Positions 1 through 8,530 of a DNA stretch of 64,000 nucleotides are shown here, piece by piece. Source of the stretch: JALZCH01 sp036387135 (lineage in GTDB: Bacteria; Acidobacteriota; Blastocatellia; Pyrinomonadales; Pyrinomonadaceae); assembly GCA_036387135.1 (NCBI GenBank), contig DASVUH010000071.1, positions 1 to 64,000 on the forward strand. Reading direction: 5' to 3'. Made by a program: the position numbers and the translations under genes. Each line of letters starts with the position of its first letter. The stretch's first letter is position 1. The notes beneath the pieces are model-generated. The model had not been told where the DNA came from, searched no databases, and saw only the letters and a program-made list of their open reading frames with translations.

Positions 1-2078
1 GGATTCAAAACATTCGGTCCTTGTCCGTTTGCCGCTATATGTCTCAAAATAAGAGTCGCATCAATCGGAGAAATGCCGTTGACGTTTCCTGTTTTTGAAG
101 GAGTTACGGTGTATTCTCCGTTTGCAGTTAGATTTTCCAGCGAATAAATGCCTAAAACATTCGAAGTCGCCGAAACAGACGGCGCTCCCGTCACGGCGAA
201 TGAAACGTTGGAAACGACCTTCGGCGTCTGACCTGTCGGTGTCGTGCCGTATGTGACTGCACCGGAAATGTTATAAAAAGGACTCGTCAAGCTAATCGTG
301 TATGCTCCGGTAATTCCAGAGTCGTACGAACTGGCAGAAATGATATAGCTGCCGGTTGCCGGTAAAGTGAACGTGCCAGTTGCCGGAATCCGCGAATTGC
401 GGCTGCTTGCGCTTACATCGTCGTTCTCTGAAATTACTTGCCCGCTCGACGAATTTAACAAATACGAGTATGTGTCAAAAGCCGCCGAATCTAAGTTGAC
501 GGTAATTTGCTGTCCGGCAATCCCGCTAAAACTGTAGCGGTCGCGTCGTTTACCGGAAACCAGGCAATCTCCGCCGTCAAGCGTACCGTTAATAATTTGA
601 CCAATCACGATGGCAGAGGGCGCGGCGCACGAATCGGGCGCCGGGTTACCGACTGCGTGATCAAGTCGAATGCGGTTTTTCGTGATGCTGTTTCTGGTGT
701 CCGTCACGGGCAAACCGGTTGACACCAATCTGTCCAACGTCTGCTGCACGGTGTCGTTCGGATATTTGCTTCTGACGACTGCCCAGGCTCCGGCAACGTG
801 CGGGGTCGCCATCGAAGTGCCGTTCGCGCTACCGTAACCGCCGCCGGGAACTGATGAGGTAATCGTCTGACCGGGAGCCAAAATGCTCAAAAACGATGCG
901 CCGTTTGAAAAGCTTGAAACCGTGTCAGCCGTTCCCGAACTGCCATCCTGCGTAGAACCGACGCTGATTGCCGTCGAGATACACGCCGGCGCGCCCATTG
1001 AGCCTGTAAAGCCATCGTTACCGGAAGCAATGATCGTAGCAATGTTCGCCGAACGCAAATTATCAATCGCCGCCTTCTGTGCCAAGTTTGCGGCATCGCA
1101 GTTTGCAAAGTATTGACCGCCGCCGAGACTCATGTTGACGGCATCAATTGTATAGGTGTTTCTTAAAGCATAAACCCGTTCGAGACCTTTGATTTGGTCC
1201 GAGTTGTAGGTTCGTATGCATTGAGTCGCGCTGTTACAGGCAGTCGGGGTGAAAAGAGAAAAAACCTGAATTGCAATTATATTGGCGTCTTTGGCTACGC
1301 CGAAAATATTTGAAGCCGAGTTGTTCCCGGCAACCGTTCCGGCAACGTGTGTTCCGTGAAAGCACCCGGAAACAGAAGTGTCGCAATTTAACCCGGAGTT
1401 TGAAGCGGTTGATCCCGTTACGCCGCCCGGGCACAAGCTGGTAGCTGTCGCCGTGTTGCTCGAATAACACGCTTCGGAAACTACTCTGCCGCCAAAAAAG
1501 GCGTGATTTTTGTCAACCCCCGTATCAAGCACGGCAACGGTTCGTCCCGCTCCGGTGTATCCCGAAGACCAGGCGTTCGGCGCGCCGATTAAAGGAATGC
1601 TTTCCTGCATTGTCGCATCCGCCAGCTCGTCTTCCTCCAGACTGCCTACTTCAGCAAATTGTTTTATTTGCCCCAATGCAGCCGAATCAACCTCCATAGC
1701 CATAAACGGAATAAACTCGAACTGTTTAACCGATTCGACCCGGTAGCCTTTGAGTTTTTCAGTAACATCGTTTTGAACTTCCGCAATCGCATCGCGCTGG
1801 GCTTCGCGTTTTGAATCGTTGGCTAAATAACCTTCCGGGCTGTAATTCGTTCGCAAGCCGATGATAACCCGCACTGTGCCCGAATCTTCGGCTTTTGCGA
1901 TTAAATTATCGAATTTGGTTTTTAAAGGTAAGTCTTGAGCCGGAGCCTGCTTTTTCGAGACTTCCGCACGTTTGACTGTTTCCGACTGCGCTTTGCTGTT
2001 GTCAAAAAATATATTCGACAACAGCAGCAATGCCGCCACAATTGATAAAAAGGCGCCCGCTAAAGGCATTCGTTTCAT
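1..2078 (-). CDS. Secreted subtilisin-like S8 serine protease (3' end beyond window)
   Basis: The reading frame opens at ATG 2078, behind an AAGGAGAGAGGG ribosome binding site, and runs off the left edge (692 codons visible). A signal peptide (about residues 1-30) is followed by an inhibitor-like propeptide, then the peptidase S8 domain with all three catalytic residues: Asp185 in AVLDTGVD, His241 in FHGTHVAG and Ser422 in GTSMATPHVAG. The oxyanion Asn lies in ASGNDG. After the catalytic domain comes a PPC-type beta-sandwich (about 480-570), an Ig-like or carboxypeptidase-regulatory segment, and the start of a dockerin-like stretch (GNVNGISPIDATLILRHIAA). This is an exported, probably surface-associated or secreted endoprotease. 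The true C-terminus, and any sorting signal, cannot be seen. Confidence 0.93.
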   Translation of the reverse strand, partial: MKRMPLAGAFLSIVAALLLLSNIFFDNSKAQSETVKRAEVSKKQAPAQDLPLKTKFDNLIAKAEDSGTVRVIIGLRTNYSPEGYLANDSKREAQRDAIAEVQNDVTEKLKGYRVESVKQFEFIPFMAMEVDSAALGQIKQFAEVGSLEEDELADATMQESIPLIGAPNAWSSGYTGAGRTVAVLDTGVDKNHAFFGGRVVSEACYSSNTATATSLCPGGVTGSTASNSGLNCDTSVSGCFHGTHVAGTVAGNNSASNIFGVAKDANIIAIQVFSLFTPTACNSATQCIRTYNSDQIKGLERVYALRNTYTIDAVNMSLGGGQYFANCDAANLAQKAAIDNLRSANIATIIASGNDGFTGSMGAPACISTAISVGSTQDGSSGTADTVSSFSNGASFLSILAPGQTITSSVPGGGYGSANGTSMATPHVAGAWAVVRSKYPNDTVQQTLDRLVSTGLPVTDTRNSITKNRIRLDHAVGNPAPDSCAAPSAIVIGQIINGTLDGGDCLVSGKRRDRYSFSGIAGQQITVNLDSAAFDTYSYLLNSSSGQVISENDDVSASSRNSRIPATGTFTLPATGSYIISASSYDSGITGAYTISLTSPFYNISGAVTYGTTPTGQTPKVVSNVSFAVTGAPSVSATSNVLGIYSLENLTANGEYTVTPSKTGNVNGISPIDATLILRHIAANGQGPNVLN

Positions 2079-2667
2079 TTTCCCTCTCTCCTTGTTGAAT
2101 CCCGACCGGTTTTGTGAATGAATTTCAAGTTGTAAATTCGAGTTTTTAATTAATGAGAGCTGATGAAGTTCTAATTTCTGTTTGTTTTTGGCGAAATTAG
2201 GGTTTCGCTTGTTTACACAGAAATCTTCGAAAAAGATTTACAAAAATTCCGATTGCAATCAGACTTCTACATTTCAAATCGTTTTACGAAATGGAAATAT
2301 TAGCTTTAAATAAAAATCTTTTATTAAGAATGCCGAGAGATGCTAAAGAAACAAATTCGGCTAATTATTTTTAAAACTTAGACTTCCGGGCGTGGTGAGA
2401 CCGCGAAATAAAAATATCCGTTTGAAATTTATGGGAACTGCTATTTAATATAAATTTGCAAAATGGAGATGCTGCGAAATTTTCAACCTGAAAAGATTGA
2501 AGTTCGATTATTTTTTTAACATAAAATAGAGAGGAAGATCAAATGCAAACCCCGGTAAAAGCGAAGCAAAGTAGAATTGATTTTTTTTTCAAAAAATTTT
2601 GCAGTTTATCGTCGAGGCTGTTACATTAGTCTTTACCAGAAAACCGATTTTGAAGCGGAGGTAGTTT
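2079..2667. other. 589-bp AT-rich divergent intergenic region
   Basis: This gap lies between the divergently read protease gene and the small CxxC gene, so promoters for both must be here. A weak candidate for the rightward gene is TTGCAG (2599-2604), a 16-nt spacer and TTACAT (2621-2626). Poly-T and poly-A runs near 2580-2600 could act as an UP-like element. I see no RNA gene, no repeat and no convincing open reading frame. Confidence 0.5.
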
Positions 2668-2916
2668 ATGAGCGGTTACGATCTTGATACATTTTTCCCT
2701 TTGAAAGGAACTTGTTTTCACTGCGGACGCGATTTGCGTCATAAAACTCTCGATGCCATTACGGAACGTTTCGCTGCGGGCGAAGCGGTTTCGTCTCTAG
2801 CTGTAGAATTTAAAGTTCCGGCGCAAGCCATCGAGCTTGTCATCGGACGCAATATGGGCGCTCCGCTTGGGAAAGGTCTGGCGCTCGCGCCAAAAGCCAA
2901 ATCCGTTTCAGCATAA
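2668..2916 (+). CDS. Small CxxC protein with DUF433-like helix-turn-helix segment
   Basis: An 82-residue protein starting at ATG 2668, behind the good ribosome binding site GCGGAGG. The N-terminal part holds a CFHCG knuckle (CxxC) that could bind a metal or serve as a redox pair. Residues about 28-62 (ERFAAGEAVSSLAVEFKVP...) resemble the HTH of DUF433 antitoxin-like proteins. The C-terminus is low-complexity Ala/Lys. It is monocistronic, with its own terminator directly downstream. Function unknown; a small regulator is a guess. Confidence 0.7.
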   Translation: MSGYDLDTFFPLKGTCFHCGRDLRHKTLDAITERFAAGEAVSSLAVEFKVPAQAIELVIGRNMGAPLGKGLALAPKAKSVSA

Positions 2917-2937
2917 ATTTATTTGTTAATTCAAGCT

Positions 2938-2969
2938 AAAAGAGCAGTCCCGTCGGGCTGCTCTTTTTT
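2938..2969 (+). terminator. Intrinsic terminator after the small CxxC gene
   Basis: A 10-bp stem (AGAGCAGTCC pairing with GGGCTGCTCT, one G-U), a short loop and a run of six T. The opposite strand ends in only four T, so it may also weakly terminate leftward transcription, but the neighbouring leftward gene ends earlier. Confidence 0.85.
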
Positions 2970-2997
2970 GTTATTTTTTCCCCGCGTAATTTTGTAA

Positions 2998-4164
2998 TCA
3001 GCGATTTCTTCCCAATTGCTCATGACTCGAAACCCATTCGTCGGCGATCACGGCGGTTCCTAATGAAAGCTCGCCGCAAAGAACTGTTGCGGCGACAATT
3101 TCGGCGAATTTTCGCACGCGGTCTTTGCCGTAACAGCCCATCAACTCCAAACATTCGCGCTGCGTCGGCAAGCCGGTCCCGCCGCCGTAAGTCGCCACGA
3201 TTAAAGACGGAATCGTAATCGAAAAATAATAATCTCCGTTTTTCGTAATATCCGCGTAAACCGCCGCCGCCGAAGATTCGGCGACGTTTGCAGCATCCTG
3301 TCCGCAAGCGATAAACATTGCTGTAATACCATTCGCCGAATGCGCCCCGTTGTTATTCACACCTGCGAGATAACCGCCGAGCTGCGATGCGAGACGCGCC
3401 GCAAAAATCCGTTCGACCGAAACGCGCATAATTTCTTTTAATTTCGCAGCCGGAATCGTCGCTTCGGCGATGACTTTTTTGCCGCGCGTGTGAAGCGTGT
3501 TCACCCAGGAAGTTTTTTTGTCGGTCGCAAAACTGCCTTCGAGCTGATAACGTTCGATTCCTTCATAAACCGTCTGAATCCAATCGCAAGCGGCTTTTGT
3601 CGCTTTACCGACCATATTTTGTCCCGCCGCGTCGCCCGTCGTGAAATTAAACCGCAAATACAAAAACCGGCTCGCCGGAAACTGCTGAATGTCGCGCAGC
3701 TTGCCGACGCTTGTGGTCGTTTCGGCTCTGGCTTTGATTTCGGCAAAATTTTCTTTTACCCAAATGCCAAACCGCGCGGCTTCGCGCGCCGAAGGAAAAA
3801 CGAAAACCGGCGCGCGCTGCATCGCGTCGTCAACAACGGTCGTCGTCACGCCGCCGGATTCACGAATCAGTTTCATTCCGCGATTGTAGCTTGCAACGAG
3901 AGTTCCTTCCGTCGTTGCGAGCGGCACGAAAAAATCACCTCTTGCGTGTTCACCGTTAACGAGAAGCGGTCCCGCCAATCCAATCGGAATTTGCGCCGCG
4001 CCGATAAAATTTTCGATATTGCCGGGCAAAACCGACGGCTCAAATGAAAATTGTCCGACGTGATTCAATTCGACGCCGGTTTGTTCCTGAGCGAAACGTC
4101 TGCGCTCGGCGGCTGCTTCGGGCGTGTAATCGTTTTCTTTATTACGCGGTATTTTGGCATTCAT
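2998..4164 (-). CDS. Hydroxymethylglutaryl-CoA reductase, class I-like
   Basis: The 388-residue protein carries the signatures of HMG-CoA reductase, which reduces HMG-CoA to mevalonate with NAD(P)H. These are ENFIGAAQIPIGLAGPL (51-67), catalytic Glu86 in TTEG, GDAAGQNM (178-185), catalytic Lys in DKK (215-217), GQD with Asp290, and a C-terminal His381 in SSHEQ. The GDAAGQNM and ANGITAMFIACGQD forms fit the class I (eukaryote/archaea-type) pattern better than the bacterial class II pattern. No other mevalonate-pathway gene is in the window. It is the last gene of a minus-strand group with an MFS transporter, a 4-hydroxybutyryl-CoA dehydratase-like protein, a thioesterase and an SDR. A role in a CoA-ester catabolic route instead of isoprenoid synthesis is therefore possible. 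Confidence 0.88.
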   Translation of the reverse strand: MNAKIPRNKENDYTPEAAAERRRFAQEQTGVELNHVGQFSFEPSVLPGNIENFIGAAQIPIGLAGPLLVNGEHARGDFFVPLATTEGTLVASYNRGMKLIRESGGVTTTVVDDAMQRAPVFVFPSAREAARFGIWVKENFAEIKARAETTTSVGKLRDIQQFPASRFLYLRFNFTTGDAAGQNMVGKATKAACDWIQTVYEGIERYQLEGSFATDKKTSWVNTLHTRGKKVIAEATIPAAKLKEIMRVSVERIFAARLASQLGGYLAGVNNNGAHSANGITAMFIACGQDAANVAESSAAAVYADITKNGDYYFSITIPSLIVATYGGGTGLPTQRECLELMGCYGKDRVRKFAEIVAATVLCGELSLGTAVIADEWVSSHEQLGRNR

Positions 4165-4171
4165 AAAAAAG

Positions 4172-4243
4172 GTCAGAACCGGGAGCGTTAGCGACCGGGT
4201 TTTGTGCGCTAACTAGCCGGTCGCTAACGCTCCCGGTTCTGAC
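4172..4243. repeat. Perfect 27-bp inverted repeat with 18-nt loop
   Basis: Left arm 4172-4198 and right arm 4217-4243 are exact reverse complements (GTCAGAACCGGGAGCGTTAG...). The right arm lies inside the 3' end of the MFS transporter gene, encodes its last residues (SQNRER) and supplies its TAG stop codon. It looks like a REP/MITE-type palindrome and could also slow or end transcription between the transporter and HMG-CoA reductase genes. Confidence 0.9.
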
Positions 4244-5576
4244 TCGCGCTCTCAAAATTTTCGCTCATCCAGTTTTGCAGTTTTTCGACATCGCTTTTTA
4301 CTGTGCGCGATGCGGCGAATAAAACAAGCGTTAGAAGCGCGCTCAGAGCGGGAACGACGTACATTGCCGAACGCAAACCTGCGCCGCGAAACGGTTCGAG
4401 CGATTGCGCCGTAAATGCCGAAACACCTGCCGCGATTGCCGCTTGCTGGGTAAAATAATCGCTGATCAAACCGATGATGTAAGGTCCGAAAGACGCGCCC
4501 AGCAAGTACATCGCCAGAAAATAAACCGCCATTGCCGTCCCGCGCAAGCCCGGTTCGGTGATGTTTTGAATCGTTGAATAAACAATCGAATAATAAAAAT
4601 ACATCAGCGCGCAGCTTGTTCCCATTAAAATCAAAAAGGGCGCGACGTTTCCGCCCGCAATAGTGAGCGCGAAAAAGAAAAACGGAATCGAAAGCAGAAT
4701 CGCGGAAGCTGCGACGAGCAGCGCGCCGTTGGGTTTTCGTTTTTTAGCCGCGTCGCCAACCGCCCCGCCGAGCAGCAAACCGGGCGCGCCGAGCAAGCCG
4801 TAAACAATCATTGAAACAAAATTTGCGTTTTGAATATCTAACCCGTGATGCCGCATCAGATACGGCGTCAGAAAAGCGCCGAGCGCGTACATATTAAAAT
4901 TGTGCAGCGCGCCCGACAAAATCAGCCAGCGCATTGTCGGCGACGATAAAATCAATTTATACGGCGAACCGGCGCGTTTTTGTGTCCCGACCGCAACTGT
5001 TTCAACTCCGCCGCGACTCGGCTCGCGGATAAAAAGCGCGGCAGCGACACACAATAAACCGGGCAAGCCTGCCACCAAAAACGCCGTTCGCCACCCGTAA
5101 TTACGCGCAACCGCGCCGCTCACAGCAAAGCTTAAAGCGACTCCGATGGGAAGCCCAAGCATAAAAATCGAATTAGCTTTAGCGCGCGAGGCAGCCGGAA
5201 AATAATCGGCGATAAGCGAAGTCGCGGCGGGCGCGCACGACGCTTCGCCGATTCCAACGCCAAGCCGCAATGCGAAAATCTGCCAGAAACTGTTTGCGAG
5301 ACCGGAAGCCGCCGTGAAAAAGCTCCAGAAAAATACGCCGACGGTCAAAATCCATTTTCGCCCGTATCGGTCGGCGAGAGCGCCGAGCGGCAAACCGACA
5401 AAAGCGTATAGGAGCGTAAAAGCTGTATTCAAAGCGCCGAGCGCGGAATCGTTCAAACCGAATTCCTTGCGAATCTGCTCGCCGACCGCGCCGATTATCT
5501 GGCGGTCGAAAAAATTGAGCGCGTTGATCAGGAAAAGAACCCACAACGCATACCAAGCCGCGCCTGATTGTTTCAT
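4224..5576 (-). CDS. MFS transporter, spinster-like
   Basis: About 450 residues with twelve hydrophobic segments. The MFS loop 2-3 motif GALADRYGRKW lies near residue 66, and RAKANSIFMLGLPIGVALS sits in the TM4-5 region. The N-terminus WYALWVLFLINALNFFDRQ is typical of the spinster-type subgroup, which exports or imports organic acids, lipids or sugars. ATG 5576 shares a base with the stop of the upstream flavoprotein gene (TGATG), so translation is probably coupled. The substrate is unknown; the neighbours suggest an organic acid that becomes a CoA ester. The last few codons and the stop come from the palindromic repeat at 4172-4243. Confidence 0.9.
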   Translation of the reverse strand: MKQSGAAWYALWVLFLINALNFFDRQIIGAVGEQIRKEFGLNDSALGALNTAFTLLYAFVGLPLGALADRYGRKWILTVGVFFWSFFTAASGLANSFWQIFALRLGVGIGEASCAPAATSLIADYFPAASRAKANSIFMLGLPIGVALSFAVSGAVARNYGWRTAFLVAGLPGLLCVAAALFIREPSRGGVETVAVGTQKRAGSPYKLILSSPTMRWLILSGALHNFNMYALGAFLTPYLMRHHGLDIQNANFVSMIVYGLLGAPGLLLGGAVGDAAKKRKPNGALLVAASAILLSIPFFFFALTIAGGNVAPFLILMGTSCALMYFYYSIVYSTIQNITEPGLRGTAMAVYFLAMYLLGASFGPYIIGLISDYFTQQAAIAAGVSAFTAQSLEPFRGAGLRSAMYVVPALSALLTLVLFAASRTVKSDVEKLQNWMSENFESASQNRER

Positions 5577-7111
5577 CAAACCTCCGTGTCGAAAACCTTG
5601 CCGAAATAATCAGAGATTTCGCTCGTCAATTGCTCGCGTTTTCTTTCCTCGATTCCGGCAAGCTCTTTTGCCAGTTGTTTTTTAAATTCAATCTGCATTT
5701 GACGCGCGATTTGAATGCGCTGAGCTTGCGGCGAGCCTGCGCCGTGCATACTTTCGGTTAAATATCCGACGGCGTTTCTGCCCAAAGTCATATTTTCGAT
5801 CAGCCGCAAAATCCGCATTCGATTTTCGGTCGAAACGTCGGCGCGCCCTTTGAGATATTTTTCCAGAAGATGTCCGACTTCTTCGCTCCGAAAATCTTTT
5901 TCCGAAGGCATTGTAACGACCATTCCGCCAGCCAAATCCTGCGCCAGACGCCCGATTTCGTAAGGCATTTTCGTGACGTGATGTTTGCAGACGTTGGCAA
6001 TCATCTCATCGTTTAAAAATGCGCCTGATTTGGTAGGTTTTGATTGATAACTCGAAGCGATTCCGGTCGCATAAATCGTTTCGTTCAAATGCGTCATTTC
6101 GACGAGCTTGTCTTTGATATGCGAGACTTTTTCGACTCCGTTATAATCCGCAATCTGCGCCGCCGCGCCGATCAAAACATCGCCGACGCCGCTTTTGCAG
6201 ACGTAGGAACGGCGATGATAACAAGTGAATCTTTCGACCAGCAGCGAAGCAAATTCGGTTTCGCCGTCCATAAAAATCAGCTCGTTCGGGATAAAAACGC
6301 GGTCTAAAATAACCATCGCTTCCTGCCCGCCGTACATCGCATTTCCTACGTCAATCTCGCCGCCTTCGAGCGCGCGCGTGTCGCAAGATTGTCTGCCGTA
6401 GATGTAAGTAATGCCTTCGGCTTCGACCGGAATCGCGCCGACAATCGCGTAATCTTTGTCGTTTTCGGTAAGGCGCATCGTCGGCATCACGATGAGCCAA
6501 TGCGAGTTCAAACAGCCGGTTTGATGGGCTTTCGCGCCGGAGATATAAACGCCTTCGTCGGTTCTTTCGACGACGTGAACAAACAAATCAGGATCTGCTT
6601 GTTCGTGCGGCGCAAGGCTTCTGTCGCCTTTAACATCGGTCATCGCGCCGCCGAGAACAAGGTTTTTTCGCTGGACTTCGATGATGAAATCTTTGAGCCG
6701 CGCGTGATAATCGGTCGAATATTTTTCGTCAATTTCAAACGTCACCGAATAAAGCGAATTAAGAGCGTCCATTCCGACGCAGCGTTGAAAACAAGTTCCC
6801 GTCAGTTGCCCCAGACGCCGCTGCATTTTGTTTTGCAAAACAAGGTCGTCGCGGTTCATCGCAATGTTAACGAAACGATTAACCGTTTCTCCCGTCAAAT
6901 GCGAATGTGCGGCGGCAAGCTCCGGTTCGCGCATCGCCAAATCGTAAGTTTCGGCAACGGCGTTGATGCTCGGACGAATCATCGGATGTTCTACTGTATC
7001 TTCGACCAATTCGCCGAACAGAAAAACTTTCAATTTTCTGCCGCGCAGCGAATTGATGTAATCTTCGCCGGAAACAATCGGCTCGGTTTGGCTTAATTTT
7101 GTGACGTTCAT
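5576..7111 (-). CDS. 4-hydroxybutyryl-CoA dehydratase / vinylacetyl-CoA isomerase-like flavoprotein
   Basis: A 511-residue protein of the HpaB fold. It strongly resembles clostridial AbfD over its whole length: EHPMIRPSIN, CFQRCVGMDA, GAMTDVKGDRSLAP, SGAKAHQTG, YGRQSCDTRALE, ADYNGVEKVSHIKDKL and a C-terminal TESMHGAGSPQAQR. AbfD dehydrates 4-hydroxybutyryl-CoA by a radical mechanism using FAD and a [4Fe-4S] cluster held by three Cys and one His. Equivalent candidates here are Cys107, Cys111, His299 and Cys305. The His-to-Cys spacing is six, against seven in AbfD as I recall it. I chose ATG 7111; a GTG at 7159 would add 16 residues and overlap the thioesterase gene. It belongs to the 2998-8481 group. 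Other HpaB-type hydroxylases are less likely because the cluster Cys pair is present. Confidence 0.85.
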   Translation of the reverse strand: MNVTKLSQTEPIVSGEDYINSLRGRKLKVFLFGELVEDTVEHPMIRPSINAVAETYDLAMREPELAAAHSHLTGETVNRFVNIAMNRDDLVLQNKMQRRLGQLTGTCFQRCVGMDALNSLYSVTFEIDEKYSTDYHARLKDFIIEVQRKNLVLGGAMTDVKGDRSLAPHEQADPDLFVHVVERTDEGVYISGAKAHQTGCLNSHWLIVMPTMRLTENDKDYAIVGAIPVEAEGITYIYGRQSCDTRALEGGEIDVGNAMYGGQEAMVILDRVFIPNELIFMDGETEFASLLVERFTCYHRRSYVCKSGVGDVLIGAAAQIADYNGVEKVSHIKDKLVEMTHLNETIYATGIASSYQSKPTKSGAFLNDEMIANVCKHHVTKMPYEIGRLAQDLAGGMVVTMPSEKDFRSEEVGHLLEKYLKGRADVSTENRMRILRLIENMTLGRNAVGYLTESMHGAGSPQAQRIQIARQMQIEFKKQLAKELAGIEERKREQLTSEISDYFGKVFDTEV

Positions 7112-7140
7112 TTTTTGGTGAAATTCGTACCTCACGCTTT

Positions 7141-7653
7141 TTATCTGAAAATCAGGCACGTTGTCGTGCCGTGCGCGTAAAGTTTTTCTTTCGCATCTAT
7201 AATTTTACCTTCGGCGACGGCTGTGCGCCCGCCGATGTGGACAATTTTCGCTTCGCAGCGCACAACTCCGGTTTCGGTTGTCATCGCGCGGACGTAATTG
7301 ACTTTGATTTCGAGCGTCGTGTAAGCGACGCCCGCCGGAAGCATTGATTGAACCGCGCAGCCCATCGCCGAATCGAGCAGAGTCGCAGCCAAACCGCCGT
7401 GAACCATTCCAATCGGGTTGTAATGATATTCCGCAGGTTCGACTGTAAAAACGGCGCGCCCTTCATCAATTTCGGCGAGCGCGAAATCCATCAAAGCGCC
7501 AATCGGCGGAGGCGGAATTTCGCCCGACTGCATCTTCCGCAAATATTCCAAACCGGACAATTCGCGCCCCATTTTCGCCAAAACGCGCGGGTCTTCCCAT
7601 GAAACGGCGCGCGTTCGAGCCGGATCGTTTAAGTTTTCCTTTGTGTCGCCCAT
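7141..7653 (-). CDS. PaaI-family hotdog thioesterase
   Basis: A 170-residue protein with the hotdog signature NPIGMVHGGLAATLLDSAMG (about 88-107) followed by the TLEIKVNYVRAM strand and GRTAVAEGKI. This family hydrolyses aryl- or acyl-CoA thioesters in the cytoplasm. The N-terminal 60 residues, including DPARTRAVSWEDP, extend beyond the minimal domain, as in many environmental members. It lies between the SDR and dehydratase-like genes in the same direction, which suggests it releases acid from a CoA intermediate or acts as a safety valve. Confidence 0.85.
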   Translation of the reverse strand: MGDTKENLNDPARTRAVSWEDPRVLAKMGRELSGLEYLRKMQSGEIPPPPIGALMDFALAEIDEGRAVFTVEPAEYHYNPIGMVHGGLAATLLDSAMGCAVQSMLPAGVAYTTLEIKVNYVRAMTTETGVVRCEAKIVHIGGRTAVAEGKIIDAKEKLYAHGTTTCLIFR

Positions 7654-7704
7654 AATTTTCCCGCAAACTATTTTTCGTCGTAATTCTTAATTTGTAATTC
7701 GTAA

Positions 7705-8481
7705 TTAAACTGCGGTCATTCCGCCGTCCACGACGATTGTTTGTCCGGTGATGTAGCTTGAGGCGTCGGATGCGAGAAAAACCGCCACGCCTTTTAATTC
7801 GCCTTCCGCGCCGACGCGCGGAATCGGGTTGAATTTTTTGACAATCGGCTCGGTAAATTCAATCGCCGCATCAGCCAGGCGAGAGTGGAAAAAACCGGGC
7901 GCGATGGCGTTGACGCGGATTCCCTGCCTGCCCCACGAAGCCGCCAATTCGCGCGTCAATCCGATTAGTCCGGCTTTGCTCGCCGCATAACCGACGTAAT
8001 GAGGACCGTTGGTCGAAGATTTTAAGCCGGTAACGGACGAGACGTTGATAATCGAGCCGCTGCCCTGTTCGAGCATTTTGCGTCCGGCGGCTTGGGCAAA
8101 TAAAAAACACGCGGTCAGATTAACGTCCAAAACCTTTTGCCATTTATCGAGCGGCATTTCTTCGGGTCGCGCGCCCCACGAAATTCCGGCGTTGTTGACG
8201 AGTATGTCAATCTTTCCTAAAACCTCAATTGTTCGATCAACCACCGATTGAACTTGCGCCGAGTCCGAAACGTCACACAACATTCCTTCGACTGTAAAAC
8301 CGCGCGCGTGAAATTCTTTAATCGTCGGATCGAGCCATTCGGCACGGCGTGCGCAGAGCATCAGGCTTGCTCCGGCTTCAGCCAGACCTTCCGCCATTTC
8401 CTTGCCCAGACCGCGCGAACCGCCAGTCACAATTGCCGTTTTGCCGGTTAAATCAAATAAATCTTTGATATGCGCAGCCAT
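7705..8481 (-). CDS. Short-chain dehydrogenase/reductase, classical type
   Basis: A 258-residue Rossmann enzyme with cofactor motif TGGSRGLG (about 19-26), NNAG (about 97-100), the active-site Ser in NVSS and YxxxK in GYAASKAG, ending in GQTIVVDGGMTAV. It resembles FabG-, gluconate-dehydrogenase- and 3-hydroxyacyl-type reductases; the substrate is not predictable. It starts at ATG 8481 behind AAGGGGAA and is the first gene of the minus-strand group with thioesterase, AbfD-like, MFS and HMG-CoA reductase. Its likely job is to oxidise or reduce a hydroxyacyl or keto intermediate of that route. Confidence 0.88.
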   Translation of the reverse strand: MAAHIKDLFDLTGKTAIVTGGSRGLGKEMAEGLAEAGASLMLCARRAEWLDPTIKEFHARGFTVEGMLCDVSDSAQVQSVVDRTIEVLGKIDILVNNAGISWGARPEEMPLDKWQKVLDVNLTACFLFAQAAGRKMLEQGSGSIINVSSVTGLKSSTNGPHYVGYAASKAGLIGLTRELAASWGRQGIRVNAIAPGFFHSRLADAAIEFTEPIVKKFNPIPRVGAEGELKGVAVFLASDASSYITGQTIVVDGGMTAV

Positions 8482-8530
8482 TTATTCCCCTTTTAAATCA
8501 CAACTGTCACAAAAATGAAAATCCGAACTG

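Noticed and set aside
3490..4047. 185-codon plus-strand frame antisense to HMG-CoA reductase
   Set aside because: Shadow of a conserved gene on the other strand; Arg-rich, no domain signal, no initiation site.
6389..7096. 235-codon plus-strand frame antisense to the AbfD-like gene
   Set aside because: Composition and lack of motifs identify it as an antisense shadow of the conserved flavoprotein gene.
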